Positions 7,169-15,353 of a stretch of DNA of 20,695 bases are shown here, in pieces. The DNA comes from an uncultured Collinsella sp. (GTDB taxonomy: Bacteria > Actinomycetota > Coriobacteriia > Coriobacteriales > Coriobacteriaceae), in NCBI GenBank assembly GCA_900547805.1, contig URIE01000022.1, positions 1-20,695 of the forward strand, in the 5' to 3' direction. Numbering within the stretch: position 1 is the stretch's first letter; each line of letters begins with the position of its first letter. The position numbers were made by a program, and so were the translations under genes. A model generated the notes under the pieces. The model saw nothing but the letters and a program-made list of their open reading frames with translations, did no database searches and was not told where the DNA came from.

Positions 7169-7639
7169 CTACCGGTTGCGTTCCTTGAGGGCGCGGTCGA
7201 TCTCGCGTTGGACATCACGCTTGGCCATGTCCTCGCGCTTGTCGTAGAGCTTCTTGCCGCGACCCAGACCCAGCAGCAGCTTTACGCGGCCGTCGGTATT
7301 AAAGTAGAGCTCCAACGGAACCAGCGCATAACCACGGTTGCGAAGTTTGCCGTCAAGAAAGTCGATCTCCTTGCGGTGCAGCAGCAGACGACGCCGACGG
7401 TCGGGATCGCGATTCCACACGCCACCATGGCTATAAGGGTGGATATGCAGTCCGACGAGCCAGCACTCGCCGCCACGAATCAGCGCAAAAGTGTCAGTGA
7501 TCTGACAGGCGCGCTCGCGAATCGACTTGACCTCGGTGCCGCTCAGCTCAATACCGCACTCAAACGTCTCATCGATAAAGTACTCGTGATGTGCCGAGCG
7601 ATTCTTGGAAATGAGTTTGCGCTCGCGCTTACTGGGCAT
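7169..7639 (-). CDS. smpB: SsrA-binding protein SmpB
   Basis: SmpB binds tmRNA and delivers it to stalled ribosomes for trans-translation. The 156-residue product has the usual length and landmarks: KLISKNRSAHHEYFI at the N-terminus, GIELSGTEVKSIR, the RNA-binding barrel through YALVPLELYF, LLGLGRGKKLYDKRE, and a basic tail ending ALKERNR that would enter the mRNA channel. ATG 7639 is chosen because AAGGAGG lies six bases upstream; the frame extends further upstream but only inside the previous gene. It overlaps the 3' end of the TPR gene by 11 bases, which implies translational coupling. The tmRNA gene is not in this window. Confidence 0.97.
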   Translation of the reverse strand: MPSKRERKLISKNRSAHHEYFIDETFECGIELSGTEVKSIRERACQITDTFALIRGGECWLVGLHIHPYSHGGVWNRDPDRRRRLLLHRKEIDFLDGKLRNRGYALVPLELYFNTDGRVKLLLGLGRGKKLYDKREDMAKRDVQREIDRALKERNR

Positions 7640-8546
7640 CGCCGGCCTCCTTGGCGCCATCGGAACCCTTGCCCGTAGCTTCGCGCTTTGCCTTGCGCTC
7701 GGCATTGAGATCGGCATCGCTCTCGCGCACCAGTTTAATAATCGCCGCGCAGGCCTCCTCGCCCACCAAGTCGCGAGCACGCACCGTCAGGCGCGTCGCC
7801 TCCTGCTTGTCGCCGTCGCTTGCAGCATCGGTCGCGCACATAATCAGGCAGATGGCAATCTCGGCCGAAGGCGAGGTCGGAACGCCTTGCAGGGCCAGTT
7901 CACCCATCACGTGCTCGTCGCTCTCATCGGCGGCATCCGGATAGGTGGTATGGATCTTGTTGAGCAGGCGCGTCGTATGCGCATCGTTGGGCGCCAGGCG
8001 CAGCGCCAGACGCGCGCAGCCCACGGCAGCCGAAACGTTCTCGGTCTCGGGCTCCAAGAAGTACTGACCTAGATTGGCGTAAGCGCGGGCGGCGCACTTG
8101 CCATCGCTTGCACGCTCCAGCACCGAGAACGAGAGCGATGCCCATTCCTGCTTGTCCTCGAGTGCGCGGAACAGCTCGGCCAAATCCAAGCGATAGTTGC
8201 AGTTCATGGGGTCCCAACGCACAGCCTGCATCAGGGCATTACGAGCGCTCACATAATCCTGCTGGCGAATGTAGGCAAACGCCATATCAGAGTACAGGCG
8301 GTCAAACGGCACCTCGACCTGCACGAGCTCGCGCGGATCCTTCTCCACGCGGCGATAGGCCAAGCGCTCAAACTTGCTATCGAAGCTAAAGTATTGGCGC
8401 TTCTCCTCCGTCTTGCACTCAGCGTCGATATACTCCTCGGCGAGCTCTACCAGACGCTCCAGCAGCGGCGTCGCCGTAGCCAGGTCGCCCTGCGCCAGAT
8501 AGTTCTCGGCATACGTGATGTCTTGCAAGCTGATGGGCAGATCCAT
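7629..8546 (-). CDS. TPR-repeat protein of unknown function
   Basis: This is a 305-residue, apparently soluble protein without signal peptide or membrane segment. Helical repeats of TPR type can be seen in the middle: YSDMAFAYIRQQDYVSARNALMQAVRWDP is a classical TPR unit, followed by NYRLDLAELFRALEDKQEWA and a further unit ending ALRLAPND. The C-terminal 40 residues are charged and probably disordered (ERKAKREATGKGSDGAKEAG). ATG 8546 is chosen because GAGGAG lies five bases upstream. Its stop overlaps the smpB start, so the two are almost certainly one transcript, and a role near translation quality control is possible but only inferred from position. A TTGACC (8597-8592) upstream could be its -35 box, but no good -10 follows. 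Confidence 0.85.
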   Translation of the reverse strand: MDLPISLQDITYAENYLAQGDLATATPLLERLVELAEEYIDAECKTEEKRQYFSFDSKFERLAYRRVEKDPRELVQVEVPFDRLYSDMAFAYIRQQDYVSARNALMQAVRWDPMNCNYRLDLAELFRALEDKQEWASLSFSVLERASDGKCAARAYANLGQYFLEPETENVSAAVGCARLALRLAPNDAHTTRLLNKIHTTYPDAADESDEHVMGELALQGVPTSPSAEIAICLIMCATDAASDGDKQEATRLTVRARDLVGEEACAAIIKLVRESDADLNAERKAKREATGKGSDGAKEAGDAQ

Positions 8547-8602
8547 GGCTACTCCTCGATCTGAGCGAAACACGGCAGGTGCCGTACATACGGTCAATAC
8601 AC

Positions 8603-8630
8603 AAAACCCGGGTCTCTTACGAGGCCCGGG
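8603..8630 (-). terminator. Terminator of the tRNA unit
   Basis: CCCGGGTCTC (8607-8616) pairs with 8621-8630 (one G-U pair), with a four-base loop and TTTT on the minus strand. It starts 11 bases after the end of tRNA-Glu. Confidence 0.85.
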
Positions 8631-8640
8631 CGTTCAATTT

Positions 8641-8717
8641 TGGTAGCCCGTACCAGATTCGAACTGGTGATCTCCGCCTTGAGAGGGCGGCGTCCTAAAC
8701 CGCTAGACGAACGGGCC
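8641..8717 (-). tRNA. tRNA-Glu (CTC)
   Basis: The cloverleaf is complete on the minus strand: acceptor GGCCCGT pairs with ACGGGCT, the anticodon stem CCGCC/GGCGG encloses loop CTCTCAA with anticodon CTC, and the T loop is GTTCGAATC. The 3' CCA is encoded (8643-8641). It is 17 bases downstream of tRNA-Gln and shares its promoter and terminator. Confidence 0.96.
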
Positions 8718-8734
8718 ATATGTAGCAAATGCAA

Positions 8735-8808
8735 TGGCTGGGATGGAGGGAGTCGAACCCCCATTGACGGAACCAGAATCCGCTGTCCTGCCATTAGACG
8801 ACATCCCA
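8735..8808 (-). tRNA. tRNA-Gln (CTG)
   Basis: The cloverleaf is complete on the minus strand: acceptor TGGGATG pairs with CATCCCA, the anticodon loop TTCTGGT carries anticodon CTG, and the T loop is GTTCGACTC. The 3' CCA is encoded. It is the first gene of the two-tRNA unit. Confidence 0.96.
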
Positions 8809-8852
8809 ATGACTGCATCGCTGCGCTCGGCTGTGCCTTTGCGCAAGAAAGA

Positions 8853-8881
8853 AATATACGGGAAGTCTCGCCGTGACGCAA
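8853..8881 (-). promoter_or_regulatory. Promoter of the tRNA-Gln/tRNA-Glu unit
   Basis: On the minus strand TTGCGT (8881-8876) and TATATT (8858-8853) are separated by exactly 17 bases, placing the start of transcription about 40 bases before tRNA-Gln. Confidence 0.75.
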
Positions 8882-9084
8882 GCCCCAATTTTGACTTTTT
8901 TGAAATTCAGTCAAATTGGCCTAATTTAGTCCAACCCGTGAAGGACCTGTGAAGCCGACCGCTGTACACGAAGGGCAAAACGCCGCGAGCGGTAGCCGTC
9001 AACCGTTGGCAGATTCTACCGTGAAAACGATAGCACCAGGCAACACAATCGAAGTATCAATGATCACGTAGATATCGAGGCGCC
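8882..9084. other. Divergent spacer between tRNAs and the 9085 gene
   Basis: An AT-rich inverted repeat (CCAATTTTGAC at 8885-8895, complement at 8910-8919 with one base missing) lies directly upstream of the tRNA -35 box, where an UP element or regulator site would be. On the plus strand TTGGCA (9006-9011) and GATAGC (9029-9034), 17 bases apart, are a weak promoter candidate for the next gene. I see no small gene here. Confidence 0.35.
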
Positions 9085-9495
9085 ATGGACGAAGAGCTTG
9101 ATTACCTATGGGAGACCCTGGGCCTTGAGATCACTGCCGACCTTTGGCCCGAACGGGACAAAATCCATCCCACACTGCGCCCCGCCATTACTGTGGTGCA
9201 GGCAAAATACCGCCGTGCATCCTTTTTGATCATGCGGATGTCATGGCACGCGGGACTCCCCGACCTTAAGCGAATCCAGGCAAGCCTCGTCGAGTTGTCC
9301 GGCATGCCGACCGTCATATCCGAGGCGCACCTGGAGCAGCGCCAGCGCGAGCGACTGCAACAGCAGCGGATTCCCTTTATCTGCCCCGGCGTTCAGGCAT
9401 ATCTGCCCTTTATGGACGAGGAGTACTGGAGCGGCAAGCCCAACAAGCACGTAAAGGTCTACGATCCGCACGAATGGGCGCAGCTCAAGGATTGA
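9085..9495 (+). CDS. Uncharacterised small protein
   Basis: I do not recognise this 136-residue protein with confidence. It is soluble, with an acidic N-terminus (MDEELDYLWETLGLE), a central helical part (RRASFLIMRMSW) and the segment RERLQQQRIPFICPGVQAYLPF followed by an aromatic, charged tail. The IPF-PG-Q-YLPF pattern reminds me of a segment downstream of MarR-like winged helices in some Firmicutes proteins; if that is right, the winged helix itself is absent and this could be a shortened relative. This is a memory-based resemblance only. Codon use is like that of the neighbours, but the only ribosome site is a weak GAGG four bases before the ATG. It converges with the ArsC/Spx-like gene. 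Confidence 0.65.
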   Translation: MDEELDYLWETLGLEITADLWPERDKIHPTLRPAITVVQAKYRRASFLIMRMSWHAGLPDLKRIQASLVELSGMPTVISEAHLEQRQRERLQQQRIPFICPGVQAYLPFMDEEYWSGKPNKHVKVYDPHEWAQLKD

Positions 9496-9567
9496 GCCGA
9501 GCGAGCCCTCCGATGGAAAACACGTCCCACCCCGAGCGCTCAAAACGGGTCGCACTTTCCGCAGCCG

Positions 9568-9927
9568 CTACAGCAACGCCTCGGTCCAAGCCGCTTCCCT
9601 AAAGCCGGGAATCGTAAAGTCGTCGCCCACCAGCAGCGGACGCTTGACCAGCATGCCGTCGGTCGCCAACAGCTCGTAGCACTCCTGATCCGTCATCCCC
9701 GCGTCCAGGCGCGCCTTCAGGCCCAGCTCTCGATATTTCATGCCCGACGAATTAAAGAAACGCCGCACCGGCAGCCCCGAACGAGCAATCCAGGTCGCAA
9801 GCTCATCGGCCGTGGGGTTGTCCAAAACGATATCGCGGTCGATATACTCTACCCCATGTTCGTCCAGCCATGCCTTGGCCTTCTTACAGGTCGAGCACTT
9901 GGGATATTCAACAAACAGTACGGTCAT
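9568..9927 (-). CDS. ArsC/Spx-family thioredoxin-fold protein
   Basis: This 119-residue protein belongs to the ArsC/Spx/YffB family. The N-terminal FVEYPKCSTCKKAKAWL holds a CxxC pair (Cys11, Cys14), followed by the family pattern of NPTADELATWI, FNSSG, KRPLLVG and IPGFREAAW. True ArsC arsenate reductases have a single catalytic cysteine here, whereas the CxxC arrangement is seen in Spx-type redox regulators and in many uncharacterised members, so I do not assign arsenate reduction. No arsenite pump or ArsR is nearby. ATG 9927 is chosen because GGAGG lies seven bases upstream; a longer frame to 9966 has no ribosome site. It lies 92 bases downstream of the mur operon on the same strand. Confidence 0.88.
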   Translation of the reverse strand: MTVLFVEYPKCSTCKKAKAWLDEHGVEYIDRDIVLDNPTADELATWIARSGLPVRRFFNSSGMKYRELGLKARLDAGMTDQECYELLATDGMLVKRPLLVGDDFTIPGFREAAWTEALL

Positions 9928-10019
9928 GGGAATCCTCCGAATATAGATCGGCCAACGCAGGCACACGCCACACGAGGCGCCTTCGTATGATGGGCCAATT
10001 GTATCCCACGGGTCACACG

Positions 10020-11072
10020 CTAAACGAACCGTACCCCGAATCCGCGTTTGATGAACGGCAGCAGCTCCATTGCCTCGGGCGTGATATGGCCCGCAACGTT
10101 CATGCGCTCGTCACCGGGAAGATCGACCCGCGCAATCTCAAGCTCGCCTTCGTAGCGCCCATATCCGCTATTGCTCACAGCGATCGACCCCGCCTTTCGC
10201 GGCAGGCCGGCTCCGGCATCCGTCGGCACGGAATCCGGCTTAAGCTTCGTACGTGACTCCTGAGACCTAAAGATGAGGACACTCGAGTCGGGCCGGTCGT
10301 GATGAATCTGCCCGCGCACATAGGCATAACCGGGCTCAAGCTCGCATTGCAGGTCCACGTATCCGGCGGAAACTTGAGCAAACTGCGCCCAGCCCGCATC
10401 GGAAAGATCGGGGTCGCCGACCAACACAATGTCGCAATCGGCGCCATGTGCAAGCTCAAGCATATTGAGAGCAACCTTTGACGCGCGACCGCGCTGCGCC
10501 TCGACCGTCGGCAGTCCCTCGAATACCGGCCCGCGAACGTTAGCATCACCCGGCACAAAAGCCATGATTTCGAATCCAAGCGCCGCAAGACGAAGATTCG
10601 TCCGAGCAACATCTTCAAGAGCTAAACCGGTATAAGGCTTGGGGTAAAAATTGTGGCAGGCGGCAAAACGAGTCACATCGGCGCCGGCTTCACGCCACGA
10701 TGCGATTTCATCAGAACTCACCGTCGATGCATTGACCACAATGCGAAATACACCGGACAGCTCCGCGACCCGCTGGGCGCTAAAACCATAGTCCAAACGA
10801 AGGTATTCCAACCCCAAATCGCGCAGGTCCTCGATGCGCTCAAGCCCGAGCAAATCGCACGTGCGCGGCCCCACATCGGCAATGAGCGCAATGCCGCGGG
10901 CGGAAAGCAGCGACAGAACATGACGGACTTTATCTGCATACGCCGCTCCCCCATCCTCGGGAATATGCAGCGAGGTGAACGCATAGCGCGCACCCGCCGC
11001 GGCACCGCGCTCAATCGTCCGCTCAATATCCTGCAGAGGGCTGGAAAGATAAATCGAAATACCCGTTTTCAC
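10020..11072 (-). CDS. mupG: 6-phospho-N-acetylmuramidase
   Basis: MupG (formerly DUF871) cleaves MurNAc-6-phosphate-GlcNAc in the cytoplasm to MurNAc-6P and GlcNAc. The 350 residues match the family length. The N-terminal TIM barrel shows ISIYLS at the start, SLHIPEDGG, IADVGPRTCDLLG, LRLDYGFS, VNASTVS and CHNFYPKPYTGL (139-150), and the C-terminal part (about 235-350) is the smaller cyclophilin-like domain with NVAGHITPEAMELLPFI near the end. The start is GTG at 11072, with AAAGGAG nine bases upstream. It is the last gene of the mur operon, separated from murP by a strong hairpin terminator that would lower its expression. In Staphylococcus aureus the same enzyme acts with MurP and MurQ. 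Confidence 0.93.
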   Translation of the reverse strand: MKTGISIYLSSPLQDIERTIERGAAAGARYAFTSLHIPEDGGAAYADKVRHVLSLLSARGIALIADVGPRTCDLLGLERIEDLRDLGLEYLRLDYGFSAQRVAELSGVFRIVVNASTVSSDEIASWREAGADVTRFAACHNFYPKPYTGLALEDVARTNLRLAALGFEIMAFVPGDANVRGPVFEGLPTVEAQRGRASKVALNMLELAHGADCDIVLVGDPDLSDAGWAQFAQVSAGYVDLQCELEPGYAYVRGQIHHDRPDSSVLIFRSQESRTKLKPDSVPTDAGAGLPRKAGSIAVSNSGYGRYEGELEIARVDLPGDERMNVAGHITPEAMELLPFIKRGFGVRFV

Positions 11073-11088
11073 GTTTCAACGCTCCTTT

Positions 11089-11122
11089 AAAAAAGGCCGG
11101 CGGAGCAGTTAGCCCCGCCGGC
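11089..11122 (-). terminator. Terminator-like hairpin between murP and mupG
   Basis: The stem GCCGGCGG (11096-11103) pairs with 11115-11122, and on the minus strand it is followed by TTTTTT. It ends only a few bases before the mupG ribosome site, leaving no room for a separate promoter, so mupG must depend on read-through or on processing of the transcript. Confidence 0.75.
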
Positions 11123-11189
11123 ACAACCATAGCATCAAGAAATCTGCCGTGCGCCGCAAGCCCTGAGCAACACGGCTCGCGATATCAAA

Positions 11190-12620
11190 CTATTCGCCAA
11201 AGAACTCGTTGATCTTCTGTTCGTCGACGCCAAAGAACCACGTCAGGACAAAGCCGGCGGCATAGGCAAGCAGCATAGCGGCAACGTAGCCGAGCTGCTG
11301 GCCAGGAACGACGATCAGCAGGCCAAACAGACCGGAAACGCCCTGAGAAACCGTGCCGATGTGAAGCAGCGCCGCGAGCGCGCCGCCAAATCCGGCACCC
11401 AGGCAGGCCGTCACAAACGGACGAACGAGCGGCAGCGTAACGGCATACATCAGAGGCTCGCCCACACCGAGGATTCCAACGGGAATGGACTCTGCGACGT
11501 ACTTCTTGAGCTTGGCGTTCTTGGTCTTAAAGTACAGCGCCAGACCGGCACCGACCTGACCGCCGCCAGCCATCATAAGGATGGGGAGCAGGTAATTGAT
11601 GCCCTTGGTAGCGCCGTCGGGATCGTTGAGCATAGCGTGGATCGGCGTGAGCGCCTGATGCAGGCCGACGGAAACCAGCGGCAAGAAGCCTGCCGACAGG
11701 ATATAGCCGCCCAGGACGCCCAGCTTCTCGAAGATAAAGGTCAAAACGCTAAAGATGGCAGTCGTCAGCCATGCGCCAACCGGCTGGATGACGAGCATCA
11801 GAGCAAAGGCGCCGATGATGAGCACCAGCAGCGGGGACAAGAACGTGTCGAGTGCGTTGGGCATAACCTTGCGAATCTGACGCTCCATCCAGGCAAAAAA
11901 TGCGCCAGCGATAAGAGCCGCGATCATGCCGCCCGCTGCGGGGTTATACTGCGCATTGGTGAGCGGCAGCAGAATGGCAGTGGCAGGATCGGCCGCGCCA
12001 GGCGCAAGCAGGGGCATGGCACTGTTGGCGATACACATCATGCCGGCGATGCCGCCCAGCGCAGCGGAGCCACCAAACTCACGTGCCGCGTTATAACCCA
12101 CCAAGATGGGCAGATAGGCGAACAGGGCCCAGCCCATGGAACGAATGCCCTGGTACCACCACTCGCCTGCAAGCGCGCCTGCCGTCGAGACGTTAATGAC
12201 GTTGCAGATACCGTTGATGAGGCCAGCCGCAATGATGCCGGGAAGCAGGGCGACGAAGACATTGGAAATCTTCTTGAGGAAGGCCTGAACCGGCTTGGAC
12301 TCGTACTTGGCTTTCTGCGCGGCCTTGTTTGTGGCCGCAGCGTCAACCACGCTCTCGTCGGCAACGCCTTTCGCAAGGCCGGTGAGCTTGGAGAACTCCT
12401 CGAGCACCTTATTCACCTTGCCCGGACCCAGCACGATCTGCATCGTGTCGTCCTCGACCAGGCCCATCACGCCGTCGAGCGCCTTAATACCCTCCGTGTC
12501 GACGTTGCCCGTGTCTTTGACGGTCACGCGCAGGCGCGTCATGCACGCCGCGTTTGCGAGCACGTTGTCTTTACCGCCCAAAAGGTCCAGCAGCTTTTGA
12601 GCCAGCTCTTTGTTCGTCAT
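11190..12620 (-). CDS. murP: PTS transporter EIIBC for MurNAc/MurNAc-GlcNAc
   Basis: This membrane protein imports and 6-phosphorylates MurNAc or its disaccharide. The 476 residues consist of an EIIB domain (1-85) with the phosphocysteine Cys26 in NAACMTRLRV, a linker (86-105) rich in Ala and Lys, and a membrane EIIC domain (about 106-470) with the GITEP-like loop GVGEP at 385-389. No EIIA domain is fused, as in E. coli MurP, so a separate EIIA (glucose type) elsewhere must supply phosphate. Substrate assignment rests on the operon with murQ, mupG and murR; by sequence alone it could be another glucose-superfamily PTS. AAGGAGGAG precedes ATG 12620. It starts 57 bases after murQ. Confidence 0.92.
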   Translation of the reverse strand: MTNKELAQKLLDLLGGKDNVLANAACMTRLRVTVKDTGNVDTEGIKALDGVMGLVEDDTMQIVLGPGKVNKVLEEFSKLTGLAKGVADESVVDAAATNKAAQKAKYESKPVQAFLKKISNVFVALLPGIIAAGLINGICNVINVSTAGALAGEWWYQGIRSMGWALFAYLPILVGYNAAREFGGSAALGGIAGMMCIANSAMPLLAPGAADPATAILLPLTNAQYNPAAGGMIAALIAGAFFAWMERQIRKVMPNALDTFLSPLLVLIIGAFALMLVIQPVGAWLTTAIFSVLTFIFEKLGVLGGYILSAGFLPLVSVGLHQALTPIHAMLNDPDGATKGINYLLPILMMAGGGQVGAGLALYFKTKNAKLKKYVAESIPVGILGVGEPLMYAVTLPLVRPFVTACLGAGFGGALAALLHIGTVSQGVSGLFGLLIVVPGQQLGYVAAMLLAYAAGFVLTWFFGVDEQKINEFFGE

Positions 12621-12677
12621 AACTCCTCCTTGTATTGGGTATCTCGTCTAGATGTCATATCAGCTCACGCCGTGCAC

Positions 12678-13601
<924 letters not shown>

Positions 13602-13611
13602 TTCATTCACC

Positions 13612-14463
13612 TCATCTTTCCTGTTTCTCGATGTAGTTTTGCTTAATGACATGCGTCGCCCGTTCGTAGTCGCTGGCAACGTAAGCAGCGTACAGGGCAT
13701 CGACAACCATAAGCTGGGCCATACGCGAAGCCATGGCACCGCTGCGGACCAAGGGCTCACTCGCAGCGACGCCGAGCACGGCATCGGCCATGGTGGCAAG
13801 CTTGGATGATCCATCTACTTTGGTCACGGCCACAACGGGACAGTTGTGACGTTGGGCCTCGGCGGCGCAGTCCAGCACCTCTTGCGTCAAGCCCGAGTAG
13901 CTAAAGGCGATTGCCATATCGCCCTCATGCATGTTCTTGGCACACAAGAGCTGATCATGCCAGTCGTCGTACAGATGGCACTCCTTGTCGACACGCATGA
14001 GCTTTTGCGCCAGATCGTGCGCGACCAAACGAGAGGCACCGATACCGAACAGATTGACCGCGCGTGCCCGCTTAAGATAGGCCGCACATCGCTCCAAGAC
14101 GGTGTAATCGAGCGTTCGCGCCGTCGCTTCGATCGTGCGCACGTTGCTTTTCATCACCTTCCCCACGATACGTTCGACGCTGTCATCCATGGAGATGTCC
14201 TCGAGGGCAACGTCTTTCTTGTCACCCAAGAGCGCCAGCTCGGCAATCAGTTCGCGCTGGAACTCCTTGTAGCCCGCAAAACCCAAGCGCTTGCAAAAGC
14301 GCAAAATGCTCGAGGGCGAGGAGAACGTGGCATCGGCAAGACCGCGGACGGACAGCCCGACCACCTCGTGCGGATGAGCGCTTACATATGCGATGACATT
14401 GCGTTCCGCCGGGCTCGCGCTGAGCTCACGCTCGCGAAGCCGCAAAAGCAATCCGTTTGCCAT
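13612..14463 (-). CDS. murR: RpiR-family regulator of the MurNAc operon
   Basis: This is a 283-residue transcription factor with an N-terminal RpiR-type helix-turn-helix (about 1-77; LSVRGLADATFSSPSSILRFCKRLGFAGYKEF) and a C-terminal SIS domain (about 125-250; VNLFGIGASRLVAHDLAQKL, IAFSYSGLTQEVLDCA) that would sense a sugar phosphate such as MurNAc-6P. It heads the operon with murQ, murP and mupG, so it probably controls its own transcription. ATG 14463 has GGAGG eight bases upstream; a GTG nine bases earlier lies inside that ribosome site and is unlikely. Upstream, GTACCG (14509-14514) and CGGTAC (14531-14536) form an inverted pair that could be its operator. Whether it represses or activates cannot be told from sequence. 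Confidence 0.9.
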   Translation of the reverse strand: MANGLLLRLRERELSASPAERNVIAYVSAHPHEVVGLSVRGLADATFSSPSSILRFCKRLGFAGYKEFQRELIAELALLGDKKDVALEDISMDDSVERIVGKVMKSNVRTIEATARTLDYTVLERCAAYLKRARAVNLFGIGASRLVAHDLAQKLMRVDKECHLYDDWHDQLLCAKNMHEGDMAIAFSYSGLTQEVLDCAAEAQRHNCPVVAVTKVDGSSKLATMADAVLGVAASEPLVRSGAMASRMAQLMVVDALYAAYVASDYERATHVIKQNYIEKQER

Positions 14464-14508
14464 CTCAAACACCTCCGTTGAGAAGAATTAAAGACCAACG
14501 AACGATTC

Positions 14509-14536
14509 GTACCGGATATAAACAGCTTTTACGGTA
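14509..14536. promoter_or_regulatory. Possible MurR operator
   Basis: GTACCG at 14509-14514 and its inverted copy CGGTAC ending at 14536 flank an AT-rich spacer (GATATAAACAGCTTTTA), 46 bases before murR. The minus-strand spacer contains TATATC, a possible -10 box. The half-sites are short and the call is speculative. Confidence 0.3.
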
Positions 14537-14562
14537 CATTGTGCCGCATCGTGGCGCACAAA

Positions 14563-14586
14563 GGGCGAGCGTTCTACCGCTCGCCC
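14563..14586 (-). terminator. Probable terminator of the VanZ-like gene
   Basis: GGGCGAGC (14563-14570) pairs perfectly with 14579-14586, with an eight-base loop; only TTT follows on the minus strand. It stands between the VanZ-like gene and the murR upstream region, so it may insulate the mur operon. Confidence 0.5.
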
Positions 14587-14667
14587 CTCAAATCCGACCG
14601 CTCGGAAATACGCGCGACACAAAATAATTCAACAAGGTCGCATTATCAAAAACGGGCTTGTTACCGG

Positions 14668-15249
14668 CTAGCGCCTCGCATGGGCGCCGATCGGCCGAGT
14701 CGCATGGCGCACCAACACCGCTGTCAGCAATACCAACAGCATCGCGGTAACATAGCCCGCAGCATCGAATCCTAAATCGATAACGTCGAAATGCCTGCCG
14801 GGAACAAAGATCTTATGTACCTGATCGCCAACGGAGCAGACGGCGCAAAAGAGCAACACGGGCACGCAACGGGAGCATACGCTCCACGGACGCCTGGAAA
14901 AGCAAACCACGACCACCGAGGCGAACAATCCGACGAAGAAAAACTCTACGGTATGGGCAACGCGACGGACGTTCGTGCCCACCCACATGCGAATGGAAGC
15001 AAGTCGGCCAGACCGGACATTCGAAGCAGCCGAATCGGTGCCCCCGGTCATCCCGTTCTCGGTCTGAGCTTCACCCGCGACATCGGCAGCCTGTACGCCC
15101 GTAGCTTGACCCTCCACCACACGCGCGGTGGACTCGCTCAGCAACGACGTCTCCACCGCATTTTGCTCCGTCAGCACCCAGATGCCCGCCAGCGTTGCAG
15201 CGAACAGAACGATCGCGGTCCATCCGATTATTTGTTTTACGCGCGCCAA
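14668..15249 (-). CDS. VanZ-family membrane protein
   Basis: This 193-residue protein has an N-terminal membrane helix (about 6-27), a 65-residue polar, Gly/Ala/Ser/Thr-rich stretch (about 28-95), and then a VanZ-like core: RRVAHTVEFFFVGLF (His99, Glu102), SVGDQVHKIFVPGRHFDVIDLGFDAAGY (Asp142, Gln143, Arg152, Asp155, Asp158) and a final helix. VanZ proteins are linked to low-level teicoplanin resistance in enterococci, but most family members have no known function and I assign no resistance. I place the start at the TTG codon 15249, seven bases after a strong AAGGAGG; the frame runs further upstream without another ribosome site. Its neighbours (mur operon, resolvase) give no firm clue beyond a shared cell-wall theme. 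Confidence 0.8.
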   Translation of the reverse strand: MARVKQIIGWTAIVLFAATLAGIWVLTEQNAVETSLLSESTARVVEGQATGVQAADVAGEAQTENGMTGGTDSAASNVRSGRLASIRMWVGTNVRRVAHTVEFFFVGLFASVVVVCFSRRPWSVCSRCVPVLLFCAVCSVGDQVHKIFVPGRHFDVIDLGFDAAGYVTAMLLVLLTAVLVRHATRPIGAHARR

Positions 15250-15353
15250 GGGCCTACCTCCTTTTTTGAATATCAGCGAGTGTAGCCCCAAATGACATCG
15301 TCACCGTATCAAAATTTGAATCGCAACAGGAAGCGCCAAAGCAACGCAAACCC

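Noticed and set aside
9568..9927. Arsenate reductase assignment
   Set aside because: The CxxC motif and lack of any arsenic resistance neighbours do not support a specific role in arsenate reduction.
14668..15249. Glycopeptide resistance gene
   Set aside because: Only the VanZ family fold is shared; no vanH, vanA or vanX relatives or two-component system are present.
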